Positions 10,195 through 21,140 of a stretch of DNA of 64,000 bases are shown here, piece by piece. Both the position numbers and the translations under genes were made by a program. This stretch comes from Bipolaris cookei (Eukaryota > Ascomycota > Dothideomycetes > Pleosporales > Pleosporaceae). Under the pieces are notes generated by a model that did no database searches, was not told where the DNA came from, and saw nothing but the letters and a program-made list of their open reading frames with translations. Position 1 is the stretch's first letter; each line of letters starts with the position of its first letter. The stretch covers positions 62,001-126,000 of the forward strand of contig NRSV01000015.1 in NCBI GenBank assembly GCA_002286855.1, written 5' to 3'.

Positions 10195-11448
10195 ATGAAG
10201 CTATCCGGGGCCTTTTTTGCCTCATCACTGTCCTGCGCCGTGCTTGCAGCTCGGCCAACCATCAGCCCAGAGACTGCGCGTCTTATCATCGCCCAGCGCC
10301 TGGGCTTGTCGCGATTCCACTCACTCGAGCATGCAGATGCTGACACCATTCACCACATCAACACTTATGGAGGAAAGCGGCAGCCGCTGTTTGGAGCAGA
10401 AGATGCAGAAATCTCCAAGGCGCACTTGCTAGTCTGGGCAGAGGATGCCGACCAGGATGAACCAACAGGTGGGCAGAGGCAACGGCCAACATGGCCACGA
10501 AGAGCTGCCGGCTAACTCGAGCTCGCAGTCATCATCAACGACGGATCAGATCGCACACTAGACTTTGCCATATCCGGCGCGCCCTCTGCATCTGACAACG
10601 ACCGCCTCATCCACGACTTTATAGTGCAGGCCGAGTCGCTGCCAGAACACCTAGACCCCCAGCAGCGAACATACAAGTCCAACTTTGAGATTGAATCAGC
10701 GCTCCCCGCAAAGAGCAATTCAAAGACCTACAATGGCTACCTCAACATGTGGCGCATCGACGAGAGCTCCAAGATGACGGCCGAGGAGCTCGCCCAGGTG
10801 CTAAGCAACGTCAACAAAAAGGCAGAGGAGACTGGTTTCTCCACAACCGTAGTCATGATGCCGCGCTCGTCCAAGTCTAAGTCCAAGCGTACCGCCAACC
10901 CCTGGGGCACCTACGACGTGCCTGCCATGGAGGCGCGTCGCCAAAACCCAGAAGCCGTTCTCTCCGCCATCCCCTCGACCTCAAAGGTTCCCGATCTCGA
11001 GGATTTCCCCACCATCGCCCAGGCCGACAGCAGCAAGAACAAGAAGGGACCCGTGCGCGGCATCCTCCCCGTCTGCTTCAAGTCGCTGGACGCTTGCCAG
11101 AGCCAGACTCACAACTGCTCCAGCCACGGCGAGTGCACGCTCCTCCACAAGGGCCGCGGATCTGGATCCAACCAGGAGACTGTCGACTGCTACGGATGCG
11201 CCTGCAAAGCTACAGTTGAGCATGTGGGCGAGGACAAGGGCATGGAATCGAAGAAGAAAGTGACTTACTGGGGAGGCCCCGCCTGCCAGAAGAAGGACAT
11301 CTCTGTTCAGTTCTGGCTTTTTGTCGGCAGCGGTGTCATCCTGGCCTTCCTCGTATCTGCCGGTATTGGCATGTTGTACTCAATGGGTGCTGAAGAGCTT
11401 CCTAGCGTCATTGGCGCTGGTGTTAGTGGACCCACTGCGAGGAAGTAG
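10195..11448 (+). CDS. Vps3844-like (DUF3844) membrane protein
   Basis: Two exons, 10195-10468 and 10529-11448, joined by a 60-nt intron (GTGGGC...CTAAC...CAG), giving 397 residues. The start has a signal peptide (MKLSGAFFASSLSCAVLAA). A luminal domain follows, then a cysteine-rich EGF-like block near the C-terminus (CFKSLDACQSQ...CSSHGEC...CYGCAC) and a single transmembrane helix (FWLFVGSGVILAFLVSAGIG) before a short tail. This order is that of the fungal vacuolar-sorting Vps3844/DUF3844 family, type I membrane proteins of the ER or endomembrane system. The molecular role of the family is poorly defined. It lies head-to-head with the mitochondrial-type gene (257 nt apart) and converges on SEC66. 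Confidence 0.85.
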
Positions 11449-11851
11449 AAAACTGGAGTGTAAGAGATGAAGCGTACGGAATGAAGTTAGTAAGGAATGA
11501 AGTGTAAGAGACAGAGGTGTAAGTTGACGATGATGAATACAGAGCAAGAGGGGGCGGCAGAGCTGTACAAGTTTTGGCTTTTATACATGGTGTATCAGAA
11601 CTATTGGTTAGGATGGCAGAGCGTAGTAGCATGTACTCTATGGGATCATTGGCGTTTGGTAGTAGTGCAATCAACATTTGAACAAGTTAAAAAAACATGG
11701 TATTCGCACCTATGACGCCGTTGTGTGCAATCGTCTAACAATGCGCCACCCGAATGCTGAAAAAAGTCAAAAGCCTCGTTTCTCTTTCCCCCCTATCCCT
11801 AGAAATATACTAGAATTAGAGCTTGAAGTATACCATGGCATGCAAGGCACC
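11449..11851. other. Convergent 3' flanks of Vps3844-like gene and SEC66
   Basis: AT-richer spacer of about 400 nt between two convergent stop codons. I see no gene, repeat or structured RNA in it. Confidence 0.7.
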
Positions 11852-12535
11852 TCAGTTCTTGCTCTTCTCAACCATTACACCGTCCTCCTCGCTTTTTGCC
11901 TTTTCATCATCCAACTCCTTCATGAACTCTGATTGAATGTCAGCCCGGCGGTTCTCCCACCACTCCTTCTCGGCGGGGGCCTTTGCCTCAATCTCGGCTA
12001 GACGCTCGCGGATGTGGTTATTCTGGGCCATTTCAGAAGCGGATTGGAAAATGGTCTGACCCCAGTTTGGTGCGAATGCGTTGGCCTGTAGATTGTCAGT
12101 TTACATGCACCATGTTGCAAAGCAGTTGCGCAAACTCACCTCGTTGACAACGTCTCTGAGCTCTTCTTCTATTTCCTTCTCAGCGCGCTGGAACCTCTGC
12201 CACAAATCATCGCCTACACTGCCCCTCTGCAACAGGACCTGTAGCGCCTGCTTCGCATTCCTAATCTGGACAATTCGGTGGATATCTTCCGTTGCTCGGC
12301 GTAGCAGGGCGGCCTTTAGAATGCTGTCTGGCACCTTGGGCTCTTCCATGTGCAGAAGGGAGAGGTAGACATTGCGCTGGAGGTGGGTGGGGAACCAGGG
12401 TTCGAGAGATGCAGCGTTGGCAGCCTTGCGTTTGCGATATAGATTTGTGAAGACACCGAAAGAGCCAGCCAATATACCAATGTAGGCAAAGGGAACGGTG
12501 AGCATAAGCCAGTCGACGGCGTCAAAGGGCCACAT
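11852..12535 (-). CDS. SEC66: ER translocation complex subunit Sec66
   Basis: Exons 12140-12535 and 11852-12085 with a 54-nt intron (GTGAGT...ACAG, phase 0); 209 residues. Sec66 (Sec71) is the Sec63-complex subunit that helps post-translational protein import into the ER. The N-terminus holds one membrane segment (WLMLTVPFAYIGILAGSFGVF), followed by the family core RKAANAASLEPWFPTHLQRNVYLSLL split here as ...AASLEPWFPTHLQRN and VYLSLLHM, then an alpha-helical cytosolic domain. Exon 2 supplies a charged tail (ANAFAPNWGQTIFQSA...). The start codon and the NPL4 start are 484 nt apart on opposite strands, so they probably share an upstream region. Confidence 0.9.
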
Positions 12536-13019
12536 TTTGGATCGTGGGCGTCAAGTGAGGGCCACCTGAATTACTATTGGTGATGTAAAGAAGTGTTTGG
12601 TTGGCGGGACACGTTACAGGCGACTGCAAATGTTTGTGCAAAAGTGCTAAAGGAGCGGCGATGTCCTCAGAAGTGAGATCCAGTTGGGGAGGAGGGTGAA
12701 GGCCAGGTGGTCGTGGAATGCGCTCGCCGTATGGGCAGTTATCGATAGAATATCTGGCCAGTTCGCAACTCGGCAAAAGCCCAAGTGGTTTCGCGCTACA
12801 ACCAGGGTGTGCGCTAACGTCGCGCGCGTCATTCTGCCGCCTTCGACGCCCTCCTAGTCACTGTGTGTGTAATCAGTCTACAACCACAGTTCATTACTCC
12901 CCGAGTGTGTCTCTATCCATACCTCTCCTACCTTCTGCAACCTCTTCCGCTTCTATTCCTTCACTTCTTTCACTCCCGAACGTATTTGTTCCGCCCGCCA
13001 AAACTGATAGTGTCCCGCC
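12536..13019. promoter_or_regulatory. Divergent promoter region of SEC66 and NPL4
   Basis: 484 nt between two start codons pointing away from each other. The NPL4-proximal side is pyrimidine-rich (about 12890-12980: TCTCTATCC, CTTCTTTCACTC), as is usual upstream of fungal start codons. I see no clear TATA box. Confidence 0.6.
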
Positions 13020-15081
13020 ATGATACTCAGGTTCGTTAGCAAAGAGGGCCAATTTAGATTGACGGTACAGCCTGAGGACACTTTCCCAGACATTCTCCCA
13101 CAAATTGCCGAGAAGCTACCCAAGAATGTTGATCTTCAGAGCCTCAGTGTCAGCAATCGTCCGCAAGGTGGCGATGCGAGGAAATTCGTAGATCTCAAAG
13201 GTGTGAGCTTCAAGCAAGTGAACCTGTCGTAAGTAGCTTGGCCAAGCTTGATATCGCCGCTCACGCCTTCTCAGAAACGGCGCACAACTCTTCCTCTCCT
13301 TTGAAGAGCAATCTACGTCACCGAATGGTCATGCTGCAATTGCCTCTGGTGGCGCGCGACTAAATGGCAAACCCGTCCAAGCCTCCGAAACTGCCTTTGT
13401 GCCCCTCGATGCCCCCACGCAAATCATAAAGAAGCCATGGGAAGTGGTCAGACAGTCTCCGCTTGACGACAGACTCGACAGGCAAGATGGGAAGATTCCC
13501 CGCAAACGCGACGCCCGTATGTGCACCCACGGACCCAAGGGCATGTGCGACTACTGCATGCCGCTCGAGCCCTACTCGCCCGAGTACCTTGCCGAGAAGA
13601 AGATCAAGCATCTTTCCTTCCACTCGTACCTGCGCAAGGTCAACTCGGCAAAGAACAGACCAGAGCTCGGAAGCTCCTACATCCCACCTCTCACCGAACC
13701 CTACTACCGCGTACGACCCGACTGTCCATCAGGACACAAGCCATTCCCAGAAGGTATCTGTACAAAGTGCATGCCCAGCGCCATCTCGCTCAAACCGCAA
13801 GAATATCGCATGGTGGACCACGTCGAGTTTGCGTCTGTACAGGTTGTCGACGATTTGATCAACTTCTGGAGGCAAACTGGATGTCAGCGACTGGGTTTTT
13901 TATACGGCAGATATGAGGAGTACACTGAGGTGCCACTAGGGACCAAAGCTGTAGTTGAGACCATTTACGAGCCTCCACAGATCAATGAAGTAGACGGCAT
14001 ATCGTTGGGTGACTGGGATAACGAGCAGGTTATTGACGACATCGCCGCACAGTGCGGGCTACAACGAGTTGGCGTTATCTTTACTGATCTTCTCGACGCC
14101 GACAAGGGTGATGGCTCCGTCATCTGCAAACGACACATAGATTCCTACTATCTGTCTTCACTCGAGGTTTGCTTCGCGGCACGGTATCAGGCAAAGTATC
14201 CTCGGCCGTCAAAATGGAGCGATACTGGTCGACATGGATCTAACTTTGTAACGTGTGTTATTAGCGGTGACGACCAAGGTCAGATTGGCATCTCATCTTA
14301 CCAGGTATCAAACGATGCTGTTGAGATGGTGCGCGCCGATATTATCGAGCCTTCGGCGGAACCCAAGGTTATGCTTGTCCAGTCTGAAGAAGACAATGAG
14401 GCGCTCAACCGCACACGATACATCCCTGAAGTTTTCTACAGAAAGATCAACGAGCACGGCGCAAACGTACAAGAAATTGCTAAACCTGACTTTCCAGTTG
14501 AGTATCTGCTTCTTACACTTACTCATGGTTTTCCTACTCAGCCAAACCCTCTTTTTACTGGTGGCAAGTTTCCAATTGAAAACCGCGAAGCCATGGGTGA
14601 AATGCCCGAGATTTCCCATCTTAGCAAAGCTCTCAATGCCAAGGCAAATGGCCTCGCTCTCAACACTGCCAGTGGCTTGAAGGCGATTTCGAACTTCCAC
14701 ATGCTCTGCTTCATCCACAACCTCGGCATCTTGTCAAAGGTACATTGTCTCCTGAATTCTGCCAGTGTTTACTAATTCGGTGTAAAGGACGAAGAATCGC
14801 TTCTGTTCAAGGTTGCATCGACGCACGATACCTCAGAAGGCTCAGCACTTCAGCACACTGCAGGCTGGGCAACTCTTCTAACCATTCTCAAAGAAAGTGG
14901 TGAGCGCCCCTCGAAACGTTCCTATCAGTCTCCCTCTCCCTCTCAATCAGCCAGGAGGGGGGCTGCAGCACCTCTTCCCCTGGAGCACCAGCGTACAATG
15001 CGACAGCCCTCCTATGGCTCAGATTCCGATTCAGTACAATTGGCTAAGCGGGTCAAGGGGGTTAGGCTGAATGGGAAGTAG
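13020..15081 (+). CDS. NPL4: Cdc48 cofactor Npl4
   Basis: Exons 13020-13228, 13275-14739 and 14788-15081 (introns 46 and 48 nt); 655 residues. With Ufd1, Npl4 recruits polyubiquitinated proteins to the Cdc48 ATPase for ER-associated and nuclear degradation. Domain order is as expected: N-terminal ubiquitin-like fold ([14 protein letters not shown]...), two zf-NPL4 zinc sites ([12 protein letters not shown] and [16 protein letters not shown]), then an inactive MPN domain starting near [13 protein letters not shown] and the NPL4 C-terminal domain ([32 protein letters not shown]). Exon 3 encodes the tail, which ends in a basic, Ser-rich stretch. The fungal form lacks the animal NZF finger at the end, and none is seen here. 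The intron joins keep the frame through [13 protein letters not shown]. Confidence 0.95.
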
Positions 15082-15672
15082 ATTAGATGTTTCTAGTCTG
15101 GCTCCTGAAGCGTGACCCTTAACACCATAGGTACGAATTTCGACCGATGATGGGCAGCGCGGCAGAGCGCCAGTTATGATGGCTTGTGGATTTGATGAAC
15201 GAATGGAGGACGTCAAGATGAGCGAGGCATGCATGATATAAGTAGTGAGCTGTAATGTTCAGCTTTAGATCAAATAATTCAAGAAATATTCTGATCTTCC
15301 AAATGACATGACATTCTATGTGCAGTGATTGTTTACCAAGCTGCTCTTTAGCGCCGGGCGTCTCTAAGCAGCAACGCTGCCCGCAGACAGAAGCCAAAGC
15401 ACAACAGTAGTACTACACAGAAAATACCCTCACTTAGATCAAACTGTACCTAGAACGGCACTTATCCAAAATCTTACATAGTCCCTGACTGCATATAGAC
15501 TCTAACGGAATAATAACAACAACAATAATAACAATAATATGTGCAGTGATGGTGACGTGATTGGTGAGCCACCGCACGGTCGGCAATAACGTGCTTTCGC
15601 GAGTTCGCGTCGACGCGTCGCACTTTAGCTCTCCAACTTCGCCCAACTTCAACGCAGCCACTACAAGTGACA
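15082..15672. other. Spacer between NPL4 and RFC2
   Basis: Holds the NPL4 3' flank and the RFC2 promoter. A degenerate (AAC/AAT)n microsatellite lies at about 15508-15538. No gene is seen. Confidence 0.65.
15508..15538. repeat. Imperfect (AAC/AAT)n microsatellite
   Basis: Run of A-rich trinucleotides (AATAACAACAACAATAATAA and on) about 135 nt upstream of the RFC2 start. Confidence 0.7.
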
Positions 15673-16982
15673 ATGGCCGATTTCTTCAATATCAAGGCCC
15701 GGCAACAGGCCGCTGCGCAGGCGAGTTTGTCTAAAGCTCCTACGACAAAGCAAGAGCCAAATCGCTTGCAACCATGGGTAGAGAAATAGTACACAACCCC
15801 ACGTATCAACCGACTCGTAGACTCCAAGCTAACAACCATTGTAGCCGACCCAAGACGCTGTCCGAAGTCACAGCCCAGGATAATACTATCCAAGTCCTTT
15901 CCCGCACAATGCAATCCTCCAATCTCCCTCACATGCTATTCTATGGCCCCCCAGGAACAGGAAAAACCTCGACTATCCTAGCCCTTGCTAAAGAACTTTA
16001 CGGACCTGAACTCATGAAGTCGCGCGTGCTGGAATTGAACGCATCTGACGAGCGTGGTATCAGCATCGTACGACAAAAAGTCAAAGACTTTGCCCGCCAA
16101 CAACTTAGCGTAGCACCAACATACAACGTCATGGTAGAAGACAAGAGCGGGACAGGAGAAGGAGGCATGATACGATACCGAGACAAGTACCCGTGCCCAC
16201 CCTTCAAAATCATCGTCCTCGACGAGGCAGATAGCATGACGCAAGACGCGCAATCCGCGCTCCGCCGCACAATGGAGACATACAGCCGCATGACGCGCTT
16301 CTGCCTCGTCTGTAACTACGTCACCCGCATCATCGACCCCCTCGCCTCCCGCTGCTCCAAATTCCGTTTCAAAAGTCTTGACCAGGGCAACGCCGTTAAG
16401 CGCGTTAGCGATATCGCTGCGCTCGAGAATGTGAGGCTGGACGACGGTGTAGCAGAGGAATTGGTGCGTGTAGCGGATGGTGATTTACGAAAGGCAATTA
16501 CGTTCTTACAATCTGCTGCACGGCTTGTCGGCGCTATACAATCTCAAAGCGGCAGCAACAAAAAGGGAAAAAAACGTACGGCAGTCCCGGAGGATGACGA
16601 GATGGATATTGATTCCACCGCTAATACAACAACACCGTCTGTTTCCCTCCCCACCATTGCCGAAATCGCAGGTGTCTTACCCCCTGACACCCTCTCTACT
16701 TTTACCTCTGTCCTCTTCCCCAAGTCTTCCGCACAAAAATCGGTACGGTATAATGAGATTGCTAGGGTGGTCGAGAATATGGTTGCAGAGGGGTGGAGCG
16801 CAGCGCAAACAGTGGGGCAGTTGTACGAGCAGATTATGTTTGATGAGCGAGTGGAGGATGTGAAGAAAGTGCGGCTTGCGGCAGTGTTTAGTGAAACAGA
16901 TAAGAGACTCGTGGATGGGAGTGATGAGCACCTTGCCGTCCTGGATTTGGGGGTTAGGGTTGCGGGGGTGTTATGTTTGTGA
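15673..16982 (+). CDS. RFC2: Replication factor C small subunit 2
   Basis: Exons 15673-15788 and 15845-16982 with a 56-nt intron that splits the Tyr codon of the RFC box WVEKYRPK; 417 residues. It is an AAA+ subunit of the PCNA clamp loader (and of Rad17-, Ctf18- and Elg1-RFC). Walker A GPPGTGKT (73-80), Walker B LDEAD (164-168), sensor 1 CNYVTRI and the arginine-finger SRC motif (ASRCSKF, about 206-212) are all intact. The block LPHMLFYGPPG and the ELYGPELMKSRVLELNASDE region match yeast Rfc2 (human RFC4) better than Rfc3 or Rfc4. Two small insertions are present: after LSVAPTYN (about 131-150) and a low-complexity KKGKKR...DDEMDIDSTANTTTP loop in the collar domain (about 263-295). Confidence 0.93.
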
Positions 16983-17327
16983 GAGGCGATATGATGAATA
17001 CATTGAAAGCATAAAGTGTGGAAATAAAAAAACTGGATTCATGGTAATCATGATGCGGATGGATATCTCCGCTGGGGTATTTTAATATACACACGCTTTG
17101 GGGAAAAAAACCTGATCTTTCCCTTCCTCGCTCGCTCCTTATAAACGCGCTTCTCATTTCATTCATACCATCACGGGTCAACCTTCAAGGCCTCCCCTGA
17201 CACCTTTTCCCCACACGCTTGTTGCAAGTACTCAAAAGAAAGGAGAAGAAGAAGAAGAAAAAAAGGACATCACACTATGTTACTCGCCTATCTCATATGA
17301 CAACCACGTCTGTCGCTTATTCACTCT
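16983..17327. other. Convergent spacer after RFC2
   Basis: 345 nt between convergent stop codons, with a GAAGAAGAAGAAGAAAAAAA purine tract near 17240-17262. No gene is seen. Confidence 0.7.
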
Positions 17328-18122
17328 CTAAGCAAACAAACAAAACCCCAGCGCAACACTAACCCACGCCACAGCGGCCAGCAAGCCCGTATGCATGGTA
17401 TTTTTAAGGCCAGTAGAAGAGAGCGCAGGCGGGGTTAGCGAGGCGGAAGCCGTAATGACTGTAGTGCTGCTATTGGAAGAGAGAGAAGGGAAAGCTGAGA
17501 CGGTGGGGGAGAAAAGGGGGGTTGTTGCTGTTGAGGTAGATAGGGGAGAGGACTGTGGTGGGTTAGCAGGATCAATAACAAGTGATAGAGTAAAGAGAGG
17601 ATTGGGAGGGATACTCATGAATGGTAGTAGACTTAAACGAAATATATGTTTTGTACTTACCGATGAAACCTGCATAGAGCTAGATGTAACTGCAGCTGCA
17701 GACACAAACGCAGACGACACTTCCTCGCTCACCAGACTGCTGATCAAAACTGTAGTCAAAGTGGGTGTCGAAGACGCTTGACTAATAACCTCGCCACTAG
17801 TACTAGTACTACTCGTACTCTCCACAGGCGTAGTAGTAGAAGTAGTAGTAGTTGCAGGGTAAAACTGAGGCAACAGGCTCTTGACGCTATCAGGCAGGTT
17901 CTTGTACCAATCCGGTTCAGAAGTACCCGTCGGCATGGGAATGTTGGTGCCAGATGGCATGGCGGTCTTGAGCACTGACAGTATGGAGAGCTGTGTGGGG
18001 TTCATATCGGCAGGTTCCATGGCACGGTCTAGAAGCATATTGGCGTCGTTGTTGTCCTTGAGTAAGTGAACTCGGGATGTCATGGCTGTGGTGGCGACGA
18101 AGAAGAGTGTTGTGAGTCTCAT
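17328..18122 (-). CDS. Ser/Thr-rich GPI-anchored-type surface protein
   Basis: Exons 17661-18122 and 17328-17552; 228 residues. The N-terminus is a signal peptide (MRLTTLFFVATTAM). A small unique domain (to about residue 90, ending LPDSVKSLLPQFYPA) is followed by long Ser/Thr/Val-rich low-complexity sequence and a hydrophobic C-terminal tail (TGLLAAVAWVSVALGFCLFA) like a GPI-attachment signal. The 108-nt intron (GTAAGT...CTAACCCACCACAG) has no stop and is a multiple of three, so an unspliced message would also be translatable with 36 extra residues; the intron-encoded stretch (STKHIFRLSLLPF...) does not match the surrounding composition, which supports splicing. I do not recognise the N-terminal domain. 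A cell-wall or surface role is inferred. Confidence 0.7.
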   Translation of the reverse strand: MRLTTLFFVATTAMTSRVHLLKDNNDANMLLDRAMEPADMNPTQLSILSVLKTAMPSGTNIPMPTGTSEPDWYKNLPDSVKSLLPQFYPATTTTSTTTPVESTSSTSTSGEVISQASSTPTLTTVLISSLVSEEVSSAFVSAAAVTSSSMQVSSVSTKHIFRLSLLPFMSIPPNPLFTLSLVIDPANPPQSSPLSTSTATTPLFSPTVSAFPSLSSNSSTTVITASASLTPPALSSTGLKNTMHTGLLAAVAWVSVALGFCLFA

Positions 18123-20101
18123 TTTGCCAGTGTTTGTTGGTATTATTATTTGGTGTATGTAGATGTGGGTATCGCGGAAAGAGTGAGATGGCTGCGTTGC
18201 CTGCAGAGTTACGTAGGTAATCTAGAGATGACCTAATGAGCGGCTTGGTCTAAAGGACCGGATATTACAGAACGGCTACTGAAGTGTCGTGGGTGAGATG
18301 TTGTGGGTGAGCCAGGGGGTTTTAATAAGCAAGCAAACGGCCAGCGTGACCAAAACGATGAAGTGAACAAGAGGCTGGTCGACTTGACAGGTCTGTGCAG
18401 AAGCTTTTGGTCGCCCTAGGATCTCTGCTCGAAGAAAAAAAATTCTGGTTCGTGGATAGTATCGTGAGATGAGGGCTGAGGATGGACCGAGAGAATATCC
18501 GCGCCAATTATTGTGTGTCCTGCACACCGTACCTCAGATCCAATTTCCAGTTACGCAGAACAGGAATCATGAATTGTGAACCTGCTTGGTGGAGGTACAA
18601 CGTCGGAGATTTGTGAAGTGCTGATTGAAATATGCACAAGTACACGTTCCCAGTACGTGTAACGCCGTGAGATGATCGTACGCGGTAATAGTGTGGTATA
18701 AGTTTGTGCGCGTGGCCAATGGGTAAAGAGTGACGAGACTTTGCGTGATAAATTCTGCAATCTGAATGCCTAAATGTGTAACAAAAGACACTTGGTGTTA
18801 AAAAATCAATTGGCGCTTATCTTGACAGGTGTTTGCGCATGAATGTAAAAGCGAAGGATTGCAGGGAGTCAAGGGTAAAGTAAAGCGAGAACCACAACCA
18901 AAACACTCCCATGTGCGAATGCTACAGATACTATGTGTCTCTTTCGCCTGCAGACCCATGGCACGGCCTATAGATATCATAAACATTCCGCGTCGCAGCC
19001 TTAGCGTTGAACGAGGGAAACCTGCCGTGTTCATGTTCTTCTCCTCGCGTTCACGACGCGGCAAGTCATTGTTGGCGTAACGGGTTTGCGCTACGGCACA
19101 CCAAACCTGCGGCCGTTGAAACAGGACGGAGGTTTCGGGATATTCTGTCCAATCCAAACACTTTGTGCCTGAGAAGATGTGCACCTTTTGAGGGAAATTG
19201 CATAGACCCTGAAAGTAGTAACGCCATCGTGAGAAGAGCTAAGGTTTTCAAGTCTTCTGTTTGAGATTCAATGGCCCTGGTGGAAGAACAGGTACCAACA
19301 ACGAGAATTTTTTTAAACAAGTCGCGACACCACCGCATGTCTTTCCTATAATTGGATCATCTTGGGATAGTCTTTGATTTGTTGTCTGCGTCCTCGTGAA
19401 GGCGCTCGTTTATCCAAATATGTGTACAACCAGAGCAAGACCGTAGTTTTCCACTTCGTCGCAGATAGGAGTACAAAAATAAACAATCAAGAAGTTCTCA
19501 AAGACCCGGAAGGACTGCGGTTTCGGAATGGCGGAGAAGGCCTCTGAAATGGGGCTGAGTTATCGGATTCGTCGCATTCTGCTTTGGGACTCTATGCCTC
19601 GCTTCACCGATCTCCGACGCACTCATTCCCAAGCCATCGTCGGATTGTCTTTCCGCCCATCTTCTATCATCCCCTGAGCCATCAGGGTGCTTTGACAATG
19701 TCTTTCCTCATGTACTTACTTACATATTTCCGGTGTGGTTGCTGTGAGATTGGCGATTTTAGTGTTTCCCGAGGGGCGCTATCCTGAAGGGGATCGTCCC
19801 AAAGGGGATAACGCCAAAGGGGGTAAGCCTCGGTAGGCAGTACGACAGGCTTACACATGCTTTTGGAATGAATGTGATAGCGTACCTTTGCGGACCAAGG
19901 TAGATGCACGCCTAAATGGCTGTCTTCGGGGATCATTGTGTTTAGGCGGGGTTGGTGGCGATATAAGGGTACCGACGACGGCTACCCCTCAAATGATATG
20001 CAGCTTCCTGCGTCGATAACTCAACAGAATTAAACATAACACATCAGCCTTTCGCACTTTTGAAGAATTTGTAACGTCAGCAAAACATAATACCAGCAAA
20101 T
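18123..20101. other. 2-kb intergenic region with promoter repeats
   Basis: Lies between two divergently read genes. The short open frames show no motif or plausible composition. Near the right end are clustered AGGGG elements (19771-19829) and a TATAAG at 19962-19967, both upstream of the lipocalin-like gene. Otherwise I see nothing. Confidence 0.6.
19771..19829 (+). promoter_or_regulatory. Cluster of AGGGG (STRE-like) elements in tandem
   Basis: GAGGGGCG, then three near-tandem 15-16-nt units centred on GAAGGGGATC, AAAGGGGATAA and AAAGGGGGTAA. AGGGG is the stress-response element bound by Msn2/4-type C2H2 factors in fungi. The cluster is about 275-330 nt upstream of the ATG at 20102; a further CCCCT lies at 19985-19989. 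Confidence 0.45.
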
Positions 20102-20788
20102 ATGGCGTCTCCCGCAAACATTGATATCAAAAACCTCGTTGGACGATGGACCATGGTAAGACTCAGGCGAATCCCATGATTACCAAATGAGCCATGATTC
20201 AACAGATCCTCTAACGTTACCTCGCAGAACAAGTCCGAGTCTGATGCCTTCGATCCAGTTCTCGCCCTCCAGGGCATCGGCTGGCTCACACGAAAGGCCA
20301 TTGAGACAGCAACGTTGACTCAATACTTATACCAAACCCCCATCACTGGTGACGACAATGTGCCTACTACGCACATTAAGATCGATCAGGTCCTCAGCGG
20401 TGGTCTCAAGGGTTCGCCCGAAAACCGAACCCTGGACTGGACTTACCGCGAGCACAGCGACTTTATCTTCGGTGTCATCAAAGGCCGTTCCCGCTACTCC
20501 ACTCTCCAGAAATTCCAACAAGAGTCTCCGAGTACAGGTGCGACGGAGGAAGATATCAAATACATGACTGAGGGGTGGTTAAAGGAAACCCAAGAAGGGG
20601 ATATCTTAGAAAGCTTTATGTCCAGTGAAGCCGGTAAATGGGTTTCATGGAACGTTTGGGGCTTCGCTGAAGTTGGCGGAGAGAGGAAATTGGTAAAGAG
20701 GTTTGTTGTTAGGAGGACGGACACGGGTGAGGTTGTAAGGGTGCAAATGGTTTACGAATACCTTGGTCCATTGGAGAAGTCCGCATAG
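20102..20788 (+). CDS. Lipocalin/FABP-like small protein (uncharacterised)
   Basis: Exons 20102-20155 and 20228-20788 (72-nt intron, GTAAGA...CTAAC...CAG, phase 0); 204 residues. The sequence begins with an NLVGRWTMNKSESD motif and continues with alternating beta-strand-like segments (TLTQYLYQTP, THIKIDQVLSGGLKG, RTLDWTYREHSDFIFGVIKGRSRY, KWVSWNVWGFAEV, KRFVVRRT, VRVQMVYEYLG). A Gly-x-Trp motif near the N-terminus plus many beta strands is the pattern of calycin folds, and similar fungal proteins are annotated only as lipocalin-like or hypothetical. There is no signal peptide, so it is probably cytosolic. Ligand and role are unknown. Its promoter carries clustered STRE-like elements, which hints at stress-responsive expression. 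Confidence 0.75.
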
Positions 20789-21140
20789 AGCATGGTCTAG
20801 GAATCAGCTTCTGCTGAATACTAAAGTTGTCTTTTTCTTCGCTGTGTCTATATTTGCATCTCCAATCTGGCATTCATATCCCTCAAGTCTACAACTGTCG
20901 CACAGCATTTATTGCCCATGGGCGTGCGACTCTGCACAACGTTAGGATACAACTCAAAGTTTTGGTCAGATCCTCGTACAGTAAGGCTCATGTGTGAACT
21001 CGCACATATTTCTTTGTGCTTTGCGCCTGATTGAGATGCAGTGACGTAGTGCACGTCGCTCATGTCAGGCTTGAATACGCAGTAGACTTGCTACCGGAGG
21101 GACCACAAAACCAGCAACACTTCTGGACTCGTCCTTTTGC
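20789..21140. other. Spacer between lipocalin-like gene and small membrane protein
   Basis: 352 nt with nothing beyond expected 3' and 5' flanking sequence. Confidence 0.6.

Noticed and set aside
15673..15705. Possible PIP-like FF near the start of RFC2 (ADFFNIK)
   Set aside because: Lacks the Gln and aliphatic positions and spacing of the motif.
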